Assembly (NCBI GenBank): GCA_002353225.1
Contig: DEJF01000057.1
Location: forward strand, 53,301-70,749
Source: Prevotella sp. UBA2755
GTDB taxonomy: Bacteria > Bacteroidota > Bacteroidia > Bacteroidales > Bacteroidaceae
Length of the DNA: 17,449 nucleotides
Direction: 5' to 3'
Shown here: positions 1-7,796 of the stretch, piece by piece
Layout of the letters: the number at the start of each line of letters is the position of its first letter
Numbering within the stretch: position 1 is the first letter of the stretch
Notes under the pieces: generated by a model
What the model was told of the DNA's origin: nothing
Database searches by the model: none
Seen by the model: only the letters and a program-made list of their open reading frames with translations
Program-made: the position numbers and the translations under genes

Positions 1-485
1 ATGATATCCGCAAAAGGCACGTCACCATCCCATTCAAAATCAATCCATTGACTGGTACCATGCTCACCTTTGCGGGTAGCCTTCAACACTAAGCGCTCAC
101 CTTTTACATCTAACTCACGTGTCAGTGCGCCCTCTTTCCATTTCTTCTGGTTACCCACTAAGCAGAGCCATGAGCAATGTCCACGCATCTGGAACATCTG
201 CTCGTAGTCGGCTGGTTCGGCAGGCTCCAACAGGAACACCTCTATCAAGGCACCAGTATCTTTACGGAAATGTAACCGTGCCTGAATCACTTTGGTATTA
301 TTGAATACCATCAATGCTTTCGTCGGCAGATGCTTGGGGAGGTTATAGAAGACATCCTCTCCCACCTCACCATGATGGTAGATGAGGAGTTTCGAGTGGT
401 CACGCTCCGCCATCGGATATTTCGCGATGCGCTCGTCCGCCAACTCGTAGTTATAATCACTTATATGTATCTCTTTTGTTTCCAT
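1..485 (-). CDS. queA: QueA-type S-adenosylmethionine:tRNA ribosyltransferase-isomerase, 5' part (runs off the left edge)
   Basis: The reverse strand from the ATG at 483-485 reads 161 codons to the window edge without a stop. The protein begins METKEIHISDYNYELADERI and continues with KYPMAERDHSKLLIY and VFNNTKVIQARL, which match the N-terminal hallmark segments of QueA (E. coli has YPMPERSSCRLL and VFNNTRVIPARL at the same places). QueA transfers and isomerises the ribosyl part of SAM onto preQ1 in tRNA to give epoxyqueuosine. The segment after the N-terminal hallmark (FLLEPAEPADYEQ, CSWLCLVGNQKKWK) resembles the longer, roughly 400-residue QueA-like paralogue of Bacteroidetes more than the roughly 350-residue canonical enzyme, so the precise substrate is less certain than the family. 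The start is supported by a promoter at 504-535 lying 18 bases upstream. The C-terminal half lies outside the window. Confidence 0.87.
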   Translation of the reverse strand, partial: METKEIHISDYNYELADERIAKYPMAERDHSKLLIYHHGEVGEDVFYNLPKHLPTKALMVFNNTKVIQARLHFRKDTGALIEVFLLEPAEPADYEQMFQMRGHCSWLCLVGNQKKWKEGALTRELDVKGERLVLKATRKGEHGTSQWIDFEWDGDVPFADI

Positions 486-503
486 AAAAACGTAAAGCGA
501 CTT

Positions 504-535
504 CAAAGGTACAAAGAAGTGAGAAGAAAACCAAA
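504..535 (-). promoter_or_regulatory. Bacteroidetes-type promoter of queA
   Basis: On the minus strand TTTG (535-532), a 20-base spacer and TACCTTTG (511-504) match the Bacteroidetes primary sigma consensus TTTG-N19..21-TAnnTTTG. The queA ATG follows 18 bases after the -7 box. A degenerate second copy of this sequence lies at 571-600. Confidence 0.75.
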
Positions 536-561
536 AGAATTTTGAGTTTTCTCGAACGTAA

Positions 562-586
562 GTACCTTAAACGAAGTTAAAGGTAC
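562..586. repeat. Inverted repeat overlapping a degenerate copy of the queA promoter
   Basis: GTACCTT (562-568) pairs with AAGGTAC (580-586) across 11 bases. The right arm belongs to a stretch (571-600) that resembles 497-526: both contain AAAGGTAC followed by GAAGTGAG. The copy has lost the final G of TAnnTTTG on the minus strand, so it is probably not an active -7 box. Confidence 0.45.
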
Positions 587-658
587 GATGAAGTGAGCAA
601 AAAAGCCCATTAATTTGCATTATTTCGAACGCAAGAATGTATTCCGATAACACTTATC

Positions 659-724
659 TCAGTAAATACACTGAATTTACTCAGTAAATACACTGAATTT
701 ACTCAGTAAACACACTGAATTTAC
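659..724. repeat. Three tandem 22-bp repeats containing palindromes
   Basis: The unit TCAGTAAATACACTGAATTTAC occurs at 659-680, 681-702 and 703-724; the first two are identical and the third has one change (T to C at 711). At each internal junction the sequence ATTTACTCAGTAAAT forms a 15-bp palindrome about a central C, at centres 682 (perfect) and 704 (end pair mismatched). Half-sites flank the array on both sides. There are no unique spacers, so this is not CRISPR. The function is unknown; a binding site for a dimeric protein repeated every two helical turns is one reading. Confidence 0.85.
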
Positions 725-758
725 TTTCATAGGAGATATTAGGACTAATGTTTGTCAA

Positions 759-1412
759 TTACAGATGTACATCGAAGAATGCCATGACGACTGCCGTCAG
801 GAAGGTGAGTCCGAGGATGCAGATGGGGACATAGCAGTAGCGGATGTCATATTTGGCAGGAATCGTGATGCGACGATAAAGTTGGTATACCAACCAGCCT
901 ACAAAACCACCCCACAGGAGTCCGACAGTGATATCACCAGGATAGTGGACTCCCAGATACAGACGGGTATAGCAGTTCAGCAACGACCATCCCACAAGGA
1001 AGAAGGTGAGCATCCGCTGACGCATCAGCAAGGAGAAGAAGATAGCGATGCTGAACGTGTTGGCGGCATGCGCAGAGAAGAAACCATAGTTTCCCCCACG
1101 ATAGTTATTCACCACATCCACCAAGGAACCAATCTCCGGGTCATGGGTGGGTCGCCAACGAGCCACAAGGGGTTTCACGATACCATCATCGACGGCACCA
1201 GCCAATAAATAGCACACTCCTGCTGCGGCGAGAATCAGCAAGACCTCACGGAAAGTCTTGTTGGACTTGATGACAACATATAAGAGTCCAACATACATCG
1301 GGATCCATGTGATGCCATTCGTCAATGTCAGGATAAGGTAGTCCAAGAACGTAGAGTCACTACCATTCACCATCAGCAGCAGTTGCTTGTCTAATTGGAT
1401 GATCTCTTCCAT
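759..1412 (-). CDS. PAP2-family membrane phosphatase
   Basis: This 217-residue integral membrane protein has the three motifs of the type 2 phosphatidic acid phosphatase family: K80 to RP at 87-88 (KPLVARWRP), SAHAAN around H115 in place of the common PSGH, and R150-H156-D160 (TRLYLGVHYPGD), which supply the phosphate-binding residues and the nucleophilic and acid-base histidines. About five or six hydrophobic helices are visible. In related proteins the substrate is a lipid phosphate or pyrophosphate such as undecaprenyl pyrophosphate, phosphatidate or lipid A phosphate; the sequence does not say which. It starts four bases after the stop of the BatD-BatE gene and so is probably the last gene of the Bat operon, which makes an envelope role likely. 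Family assignment is firm; substrate is open. Confidence 0.88.
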   Translation of the reverse strand: MEEIIQLDKQLLLMVNGSDSTFLDYLILTLTNGITWIPMYVGLLYVVIKSNKTFREVLLILAAAGVCYLLAGAVDDGIVKPLVARWRPTHDPEIGSLVDVVNNYRGGNYGFFSAHAANTFSIAIFFSLLMRQRMLTFFLVGWSLLNCYTRLYLGVHYPGDITVGLLWGGFVGWLVYQLYRRITIPAKYDIRYCYVPICILGLTFLTAVVMAFFDVHL

Positions 1413-1416
1413 ATAC

Positions 1417-3984
1417 TTATATGATTTCTAATTGTTTTACTTCTATCCAGCCTTGTTTACCATCCGCCACACGGATTTCCTTCCAGCCTTTCATCGAGCC
1501 GTCAGTGATCGTGACACGAGTACCCTCATGCAAGATAAAGAGGTCGGTACCGTTCTTGGACGGTGTACTCTTGACCGTTGCCGCATTAGTCATGATGATG
1601 GCTCCCGTCCGATGCGTCAGTTTCTGCTTCTGCTGGTAGGCAAAGAGGTTACTCATCAGGAATACCACCAATAGGAAGAGTGCCCCAAAGAAACCCGTCT
1701 TCCGTAACCACATACGATCGGAGAACAGATAGGCAAGGGCGAGGATGATAGCGATGGCAAGGGCTATCAAGGCTGTACGCGCCCATGCGTCGACACTCAT
1801 CAGGTTGACCAACGAGTGATACCATGTGACGAAGAACATCTCCGACTCGGGAGTAATCTTGTCGATGGTCTTCGAGCGAGCCATCTGTAAGTTAAAGCGC
1901 GTATCGGCATCACCTGGGGAGAGCAGCAGGGCACGCTCGTAGTTCAGGATTGCCTTCGTGATATTATCTGTCCGGTAATAGGCATTTCCCAAGTTATAAT
2001 AAAGGTCGGCACTCACCCCACCCTTCAGCAAAGCCTCATAGTCGGCTATCGCCTGCTGGTAACGCTCATGGACATAGGCACTGTCTGCCTCCGCTTTCGT
2101 CACGGCAGATGCGGAGAGCGGCATCATCAGCATCAATAACAACACAGGAACGGCAGAACGGCGGATATGCTTCTTGCCTTTCAAGAAATCCTCAATCTTC
2201 ATAATAGCCTGGATAGCGGCATCATATACCTTATTCATATTACCACTGGCATCACCCGGGGCATAACGGGCATACTCACACTCGTCAAGGGCTCCGATAA
2301 ACTGGTTGACGGTATCCGTGTCAACGCCACGCTCTGTGAGTTGCTGACTGATATTATCACGAGAGAGTTGGGTGACAGGCATGTCGAGTTTGTCGCCCAC
2401 ATATCCCCAAAGGGCACGCAGCACCTCATCGTAGAACTCGTTTTGCTTACCTGCCTTCAGCAACTTGTTAGCCTCACGCAGACGACGGACGGCAACCTTG
2501 TTAGCGCGCTTGCCACGCATCTTACCGATATTGGCATTCTCTATCGCACGATGACGGAAGATGACAAACAGCGAGATGAAGACGGCGAGGAGGACGGCAA
2601 GACTAATCCAATAGAATGCGGAACCGAAGAAATAGTCATCCACCTCACGGAGTCGGATGTCCTCTGTCTTGATATAACGGATATCCTTGTTCAACTGCTT
2701 CACCTCCTCACTGGTATAGGCGGAGACACTCGACGAACCGTCACCCTTCGCCACATCAAGGGTAAAGGGCTGTGAGCGCAACGTCTTGTAACTGTTCGAC
2801 GAGGTATCGTAATAGGTGAACTCCACTGGGGGCACCTCGTATTTTCCCTGATGACGGGGAACGACGAGGATATCATAGACCATACTACCCTCAATTCCGT
2901 TCGTCGTCAGTTTGGTGTTATCCGTAATCTTGGCATCATACTGGTCGAAGTCCTTAGGCAGGTTAACGACTGGCTGCTTGATGAGTTTCAGGTTACCCGT
3001 ACCACTCACGGTGACACGGAACGTGATGGGGTCGTTAGCCTTCACTTCTTTCTTATCGATGTTCGCCGTCAAGGTAAACGTACCTACTCCACCCGAGAAA
3101 TTAGTGGGACGAGCAGGCAGCGGGTCAACGGTAATCGTCAGACCAGGTGCCTTGATCTCTTTCTTCACCTCCATATAGCCGGAACCACCGTTGAAGAAAG
3201 CCTCAAAGGGGTCGACATTACGGTTCTGCAATACCACCATACCCTCGTAGGTGATACTTGGAATCTCCAACTTACCCGTTGTCTGGGGGAACATGACATA
3301 CTGCTGCCATGTCACGGTACGATACGGGCGACCGTTCAGTGTCTCCAACTTGAAACTCTTCTCCTGTGGCAGGGGAACCTCACGGGTATAGAAACTCTTC
3401 AGGTCTGGCATCTTACCACTCAACGAGGTCAGGTCAACCAAGGTATATACCTTATAGGTCAACAGGATAGGCTCCTGCTCATGGACATGACTCTTATTGG
3501 CGCTGACCTTGATAAATAGGTCGCTGCCAGAGATATGACTACCTGCCGCACGAGCCTGTCCACCACCCTGTGGACGCTGGGTGCCGCCGTTATTTCCTTG
3601 TTGAGCCGTTCCTGATACCTTAATACGCAACTCGTTGGAATGTAATGCCTTACCATTGACAGTGGCATGGGCGGCAGGAATGGTAAACGAACCGTTCTTC
3701 GTCGCTGAGAGGATGTAAGTATAGGTCACGGATGTCGAACTCGACGTGTGTCCGTTGACCATCTGGAAACTCGACTGCGTAGACGTGCTCGGTCCCATCA
3801 GCACCTCAAAGGCATCAGGGATATTACCGGCACGGAAACCGCTGACATCATCCGTATTGACAGTATAGGATAGTCGGAACTGCTCGCCTACCGCCACTTG
3901 GGAGGGAGCACGTCCTGTAATCTGCTGTGCCATGGCGACCACGGTCAGCATCCATAAATATAATAATGTGAGCGTCTTCTTCAT
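1417..3984 (-). CDS. BatD-BatE fusion protein (BatD Ig-like region, TM, cytoplasmic domain, internal signal sequence, TPR, two TMs, SH3)
   Basis: An 855-residue protein joins two proteins that are usually separate. It starts at MKKTLTLLYLWML, a signal peptide ending near AMAQ; the ATG lies 13 bases after the previous stop behind a purine-rich GAAAGAGAAGAAA. An in-frame ATG 105 bases upstream would add an arginine-rich tail overlapping BatC and is rejected. Residues about 20-455 are the periplasmic BatD (oxygen tolerance) region, about 458-476 a TM helix, and about 480-603 a cytoplasmic domain. Residues 604-628 (KKHIRRSAVPVLLLMLMM) are a complete signal sequence with no Met before it: the old BatE start. 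TPR-like repeats follow at about 634-703, TM helices at about 738-754 and 764-783, and a bacterial SH3-like domain at about 793-855. Predicted topology puts BatD, TPR and SH3 parts all in the periplasm, as for separate proteins. It partners with the VWA proteins upstream. Whether the chain is later cleaved is unknown. Confidence 0.9.
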   Translation of the reverse strand: MKKTLTLLYLWMLTVVAMAQQITGRAPSQVAVGEQFRLSYTVNTDDVSGFRAGNIPDAFEVLMGPSTSTQSSFQMVNGHTSSSTSVTYTYILSATKNGSFTIPAAHATVNGKALHSNELRIKVSGTAQQGNNGGTQRPQGGGQARAAGSHISGSDLFIKVSANKSHVHEQEPILLTYKVYTLVDLTSLSGKMPDLKSFYTREVPLPQEKSFKLETLNGRPYRTVTWQQYVMFPQTTGKLEIPSITYEGMVVLQNRNVDPFEAFFNGGSGYMEVKKEIKAPGLTITVDPLPARPTNFSGGVGTFTLTANIDKKEVKANDPITFRVTVSGTGNLKLIKQPVVNLPKDFDQYDAKITDNTKLTTNGIEGSMVYDILVVPRHQGKYEVPPVEFTYYDTSSNSYKTLRSQPFTLDVAKGDGSSSVSAYTSEEVKQLNKDIRYIKTEDIRLREVDDYFFGSAFYWISLAVLLAVFISLFVIFRHRAIENANIGKMRGKRANKVAVRRLREANKLLKAGKQNEFYDEVLRALWGYVGDKLDMPVTQLSRDNISQQLTERGVDTDTVNQFIGALDECEYARYAPGDASGNMNKVYDAAIQAIMKIEDFLKGKKHIRRSAVPVLLLMLMMPLSASAVTKAEADSAYVHERYQQAIADYEALLKGGVSADLYYNLGNAYYRTDNITKAILNYERALLLSPGDADTRFNLQMARSKTIDKITPESEMFFVTWYHSLVNLMSVDAWARTALIALAIAIILALAYLFSDRMWLRKTGFFGALFLLVVFLMSNLFAYQQKQKLTHRTGAIIMTNAATVKSTPSKNGTDLFILHEGTRVTITDGSMKGWKEIRVADGKQGWIEVKQLEII

Positions 3985-3997
3985 TTTCTTCTCTTTC

Positions 3998-5701
3998 TTA
4001 CCAGTTCTTCTGCAACTTACGGGTCTGCTTCTGATGCTGTGCTTTCTTGATACGCTGTTGCGTATTCTTCTCCTCCTGCATGGCGGCATTCAACAACTGC
4101 TCGGCATTCTCCTTACTCATCTGGGGCTTGTCCTGCTTCTGCTGTTGCTCCTTGTCCTGCTGCTTCTGCTGGTCTTGCTTGTCCTGGTCTTTATTCTTGT
4201 CCTTATTATCTTTATTATCCTTGTTCTGCTTCTGTTGCTGGTTCTGCTGATTCTGCTGCTGTTGCTTCTGCTGACGCTTACAGAGTTCCAGGTTATAACG
4301 GGTCTCATCGTCATTAGGATTATTACGCAACGCCTCCTTATATGCCTCTATCGCCTCTCCGAACATCTGATGTCCCTGACAGATCACCCCAATATTATGA
4401 TAGGCTGCAGAGCGACGAAGAGGACTGGTCTCCAACTTGGCTGCAGACTGGAACTGCTCAATGGCGGCGGAGTCTTTCTTCTGGGCAAACAAAGCATTGC
4501 CTAAATTATATACCGCCTGGGGATTCTTCCCGTTCTTCTCGATAGCCTTGCGATAGTCCACCTCCGCCTCGGCATACTTGCCTGAACGGAACTGTTTGTT
4601 GCCACGACGGATATAGTCACGGTCACTCTGTGCCTGAGCACCTACCGCTATCAGCAGTAATAACACCGTTGCCACTTTCTTGCGACTGAACAGATGGAGC
4701 CTGCCTAAACGCTGGTTCTTAATCTCCAAGATACAGATCTCAGCAATCAGGAGTAGGAGGACGATAATACCCACCGCCTGAAACTGCTCGTCATAGTCGC
4801 TGTATACTGTACTGGATATCTCTTTCTTCGACAGTTTATCCAGTTCGCGGTTCAACTGCTCCTGTGCATTACTGTTGTTCTCCACATGGATATAAGCACC
4901 ACCGCCAGCCTCAGCCACCTGTTTACACATATCCTCATTAAGTGCCGACATCACCGTCTCACCCGTATTGTCCTTCATGTAGTCGTTACTGCCAGCGATA
5001 GGGATAGGAGCACCCTTGGTAGAACCGATACCCAGCATATAGACACGCATACCCTTGTCTTTCGCCTCTTGCGCTGCCTCTAAGGCACCTCCCTCGTGGT
5101 CCTCACCATCGGTAATGACGATAATCGCCTTACCTACCCCTTCCTCTTGGGTGAAACTATGCGTCGCCATCGTCACGGCAGCGGCGATATCCGTTCCCTG
5201 CGTCTCTATCATCGACGGCTCAATACTACTCAGGAACATCTTCGCCGATACGAAGTCGCTGGTGATCGGCAACTGGACGAAAGCGTCACCGGCAAAAACG
5301 ATCAGTCCTATCTTATCATTGGTGAAGTGATCGACGAGGTTCTCCACCATCATCTTCGCACGGTCCAGACGACTGGGTGCCACATCCTCGGCAAGCATAG
5401 AGTTACTGATGTCCAAGGCGATGATGGTCTCTATACCCGTTCGCTTCTCATGACTGATCCTCGTTCCCATCTGAGGACGGGCAAGGAGGACTATCAACAA
5501 GGCGAGTGCTGTCAGCAACAGACAGAACTTCACCAACGGACGGAAACGGGATACATCAGGCATCAACTGGCGTACCAACTCCATATCACCAAAGCGACGG
5601 AGACGTTTACGCTGACAGATAACCATCCACCAACGGATCAGTGCCAATACGGGTATCAGCACCAGTGCATACAGATATATAGGGTCTTCGAATCGAAACA
5701 T
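3998..5701 (-). CDS. BatB-BatC fusion protein (VWA domain plus TPR protein)
   Basis: This 567-residue protein begins as BatB: two N-terminal helices (about 8-26 and 58-75), then a VWA domain with intact metal-site residues DISNS (97-101), T170 in QGTD and D198 in TDGED, then a TM helix at about 309-327. Instead of ending there it runs on through FSRKKVATVLLLLIAVGAQA (338-357), a typical signal sequence with no start codon, into BatC: TPR-like repeats at about 358-475, a Q/K/N/D-rich low-complexity stretch at about 477-526, and the BatC-like tail ending RKLQKNW. In Bacteroides BatB and BatC are separate genes, as I recall. Helix order predicts VWA and TPR parts both outside the cytoplasmic membrane. 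It starts nine bases after the BatA stop. BatB/BatC function in envelope stress and aerotolerance is known only in outline. Confidence 0.9.
   Translation of the reverse strand: MFRFEDPIYLYALVLIPVLALIRWWMVICQRKRLRRFGDMELVRQLMPDVSRFRPLVKFCLLLTALALLIVLLARPQMGTRISHEKRTGIETIIALDISNSMLAEDVAPSRLDRAKMMVENLVDHFTNDKIGLIVFAGDAFVQLPITSDFVSAKMFLSSIEPSMIETQGTDIAAAVTMATHSFTQEEGVGKAIIVITDGEDHEGGALEAAQEAKDKGMRVYMLGIGSTKGAPIPIAGSNDYMKDNTGETVMSALNEDMCKQVAEAGGGAYIHVENNSNAQEQLNRELDKLSKKEISSTVYSDYDEQFQAVGIIVLLLLIAEICILEIKNQRLGRLHLFSRKKVATVLLLLIAVGAQAQSDRDYIRRGNKQFRSGKYAEAEVDYRKAIEKNGKNPQAVYNLGNALFAQKKDSAAIEQFQSAAKLETSPLRRSAAYHNIGVICQGHQMFGEAIEAYKEALRNNPNDDETRYNLELCKRQQKQQQQNQQNQQQKQNKDNKDNKDKNKDQDKQDQQKQQDKEQQQKQDKPQMSKENAEQLLNAAMQEEKNTQQRIKKAQHQKQTRKLQKNW
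4124..4273 (-). repeat. Low-complexity Q/K/N/D codon tract inside the BatC part
   Basis: About 50 codons are almost only Gln, Lys, Asn, Asp and Glu, seen on the plus strand as runs of CTGCTT, CTGCTG and TTATTATCC. The tract separates the TPR repeats from the conserved BatC tail. Its three-base periodicity means length changes would keep the reading frame. Confidence 0.8.
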
Positions 5702-5710
5702 AGAATTCTC

Positions 5711-6709
5711 TTACGGCAATTTTCTAAATACGGTTATTCTCAATAGAATCTCTAACAGAAGCAACAATACGGCGGCAATGGCAAAAGGCTGATAAGCCTC
5801 GTATTTCTTACTGTATGTCTTGACACTCAGTTTGGACTTCTCCAACTTGTCAATCTCCTTATAGATATTCTGCAACTCCTTGTTATTGGTGGCACGATAG
5901 AAGTCACCATCTGTCGCTGCGGCGATATCACCCAGTGTCTTACTGTCTATCTCCACAGGGATATTCACATACTGCACACTGCCTGCCACCACCATCGGAT
6001 AAGGAGCCACCTTATTCGTTCCCACACCAATCGTATAGACACGAATGCCCATGCTCTTGGCAATCTCTGCGGCAGTCATCGGTGACAGGTCACCACGGTT
6101 GTTACTACCATCTGTCAACAGGATGACCACCTTGCTCTTCGCCTTCGAGTCTTTCAGTCGGCTAACGGCATTCGCCAGTCCCATACCAATAGCAGTACCG
6201 TCCTCTATCAATCCACGGGTGGCGATATCCGTGCGGACACCCTGCAACAGGTTCAGCAACGAGGCATGGTCGGTCGTCATCGGACACTGTGTGAATGCCT
6301 CACCAGCGAATATCGTCAAACCGATATTATCATTCGGACGACCAGCGATAAACTCCGCTGCCACCTGCTTTGCCGCCTCAATACGATTCGGCTTCAGGTC
6401 CTCGGCAAGCATAGAACCCGATACGTCCATTGCCATCATGATATCAATACCCTCCACCGACTTGTTATTCCATGAATTATGGGTCTGCGGACGTGCCAGT
6501 ATCAGGATAAGCAATACAAAGACGGCGATACGCAATATCAACTGTAATGGCATGAGCGTCACCTTCCAACTACGGGGAGCGAAACGATAGGCTCTCGTAT
6601 CACTCATCCGCATAGTCGGCTCCGTCTTCTTCCTGTACATCAGGTACCATATTAAATAAGGTACGAGCAGGAGCAGGAGAAACAGATATTCTTTATTCGC
6701 AAATTCCAT
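5711..6709 (-). CDS. batA: BatA, VWA-domain membrane protein of the MoxR-Bat system
   Basis: This 332-residue protein has the BatA plan: an N-terminal helix (about 8-25), a second helix (about 57-73) ending in the family signature LARPQ, a VWA domain, and a C-terminal helix (about 308-325). The VWA metal site is complete: DVSGS (95-99), T172 in DGTAIG and D200 in TDGSNN, so divalent-metal-dependent ligand binding is expected. The length is normal for BatA. It begins 16 bases after the upstream BatD-like gene, behind a purine-rich stretch, and ends nine bases before BatB-BatC. In Bacteroides fragilis bat genes affect aerotolerance; the current view of MoxR-VWA pairs is that the ATPase remodels VWA-bound partners, but the client here is unknown. 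Confidence 0.93.
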   Translation of the reverse strand: MEFANKEYLFLLLLLVPYLIWYLMYRKKTEPTMRMSDTRAYRFAPRSWKVTLMPLQLILRIAVFVLLILILARPQTHNSWNNKSVEGIDIMMAMDVSGSMLAEDLKPNRIEAAKQVAAEFIAGRPNDNIGLTIFAGEAFTQCPMTTDHASLLNLLQGVRTDIATRGLIEDGTAIGMGLANAVSRLKDSKAKSKVVILLTDGSNNRGDLSPMTAAEIAKSMGIRVYTIGVGTNKVAPYPMVVAGSVQYVNIPVEIDSKTLGDIAAATDGDFYRATNNKELQNIYKEIDKLEKSKLSVKTYSKKYEAYQPFAIAAVLLLLLEILLRITVFRKLP

Positions 6710-6725
6710 TGTTCTTTCTTCTTAA

Positions 6726-7796
6726 TTACATGACTCCCATAAGGATCATTAGTCTGTATATCACAAAGCACAACAGGACGAGGCTGACGACAAAGATACC
6801 GCCAATCGACCATTTCAGGATGCGGCGGGTCTTCAGTGAGCGTTGATCCTCTGCCGACAGTTGTGGTTTCTCCTCCTCAACTACCTGCTGTTCTTGTTTG
6901 GTCTTGTTGATAAACTCTATCGCATTGACCAAGTTCATATCGTTCTCGTTGATGAGGGTGGAATACTTGGCGAACTTCACGAGGTCAGCAGTCATGAAGA
7001 GTTGTCGTAACTCGTCCAGCGACTTCTGGTCACCATCTCGTGTCAGGCGCTCGATAATCTCGGAACTGGTCATCTCCATTGCAGAGAACTTATAACGCTC
7101 CTCAATATAACGACGCAACGTATCGGTCAGTTTCGTATAATACTCCTTCTGGTTCTCTGAGGACACCATCTTGTCAGCCTTGATCTGCTCAATCTCCTTC
7201 ATCGCTTTCTGGTGAGGCAACAGTCTCTTCACCAGTTTGAAACTCTTGATGAGCGGTTTGTTATCACGCAACCTTATATACAAATAGGCAGCAGCACCCA
7301 GCAAGAGCAACAAGAGGACGCTCAACCAGAACACCAGTGACCAGTCACTCCACAGGAAAGGATTATCCTGCACGTCCTTCGGACCGAAGAACTGGTTCAT
7401 CTTGGTGGTGTCTACATCGACCTCCATCACTTTCAGGGCGAGACTCTTGCTCTGGTAAGCCTTTCCGTCCACCTTTACCTTGAAAGGCGGGAGATAATAG
7501 AGTTTTCCGTCAAAAGATGTCAGGGTATAGACACGGCTCCACTGTTGTCCGTTGTCCATTTCGGTCTTCTGTTCCTCTCCTACTTTCAGCACCTCAACGC
7601 CATCCACCAACGGCTCTCTCGACTTATAGGTGGGAAAGACGACTTTCGCACTCGAAGGGGCAGTGACTGTCACCGTGACATGTACCTGCTGTCCGATGAG
7701 CATCTGGATAGAGTCGATTCTCGCCTCCACCCCTACCTGCGCCATCATGGTGGCAACGGTACATACCAGCGTTATCAGTATAAGGATTCGTTTCAT
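6726..7796 (-). CDS. BatD-like two-TM protein encoded between DUF58 and batA
   Basis: A 356-residue protein with a signal peptide (1-20, cleavage probably at MMAQ), a periplasmic beta-rich region (about 21-145) with BatD-like features (PPFKVKVDGKAY), a TM helix (about 152-174), a charged cytoplasmic region (about 178-325) and a second TM helix (about 329-351). The cytoplasmic part contains YYTKLTDTLRRYIEERYKF and MTSSEIIERL, similar in style to the alpha-helical cytoplasmic region of BatD and DUF4381 proteins. Its ATG directly follows the TAA of the DUF58 gene (TAAATG), so the two are probably translationally coupled. A gene of this kind commonly sits at this place in Bacteroidetes Bat operons and is often left as hypothetical. 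The role is inferred from position: a membrane partner of the MoxR/VWA machinery. Confidence 0.8.
   Translation of the reverse strand: MKRILILITLVCTVATMMAQVGVEARIDSIQMLIGQQVHVTVTVTAPSSAKVVFPTYKSREPLVDGVEVLKVGEEQKTEMDNGQQWSRVYTLTSFDGKLYYLPPFKVKVDGKAYQSKSLALKVMEVDVDTTKMNQFFGPKDVQDNPFLWSDWSLVFWLSVLLLLLLGAAAYLYIRLRDNKPLIKSFKLVKRLLPHQKAMKEIEQIKADKMVSSENQKEYYTKLTDTLRRYIEERYKFSAMEMTSSEIIERLTRDGDQKSLDELRQLFMTADLVKFAKYSTLINENDMNLVNAIEFINKTKQEQQVVEEEKPQLSAEDQRSLKTRRILKWSIGGIFVVSLVLLCFVIYRLMILMGVM

Larger units (their letters stand above)
486..758. other. 273-bp gene-free stretch between the PAP2 gene and queA
   Basis: I see no convincing coding sequence here. It holds the queA promoter (504-535), a second promoter-like copy with an inverted repeat (562-600), and three tandem 22-bp repeats (659-724). 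No clear stem plus T-run terminator follows the PAP2 stop, so read-through from the Bat operon into queA is possible. Confidence 0.6.

Noticed and set aside
119..545. Small plus-strand frames near the left edge
   Set aside because: They are antisense to the queA coding region or its promoter and show no protein-like features.
659..724. Plasmid-type iterons or replication origin
   Set aside because: Only three units, no replication gene or AT-rich unwinding region beside them; nothing else supports an origin.
2167..2775. Long plus-strand frames opposite the Bat genes (also 2851-3519, 7545-8426, 5096-5746)
   Set aside because: They lie wholly antisense to well-supported genes, have no recognisable domains and no promoter or plausible start context.
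3985..4089. N-terminal extension of the BatD-BatE protein by 35 residues
   Set aside because: It is arginine-rich, overlaps the BatC coding end, and would hide the clear signal peptide starting at 3984.
3932..4504. Plus-strand Leu-rich membrane protein opposite BatC
   Set aside because: It is the antisense reading of the Q/K codon tract (CTG/CTT), a typical low-complexity shadow.
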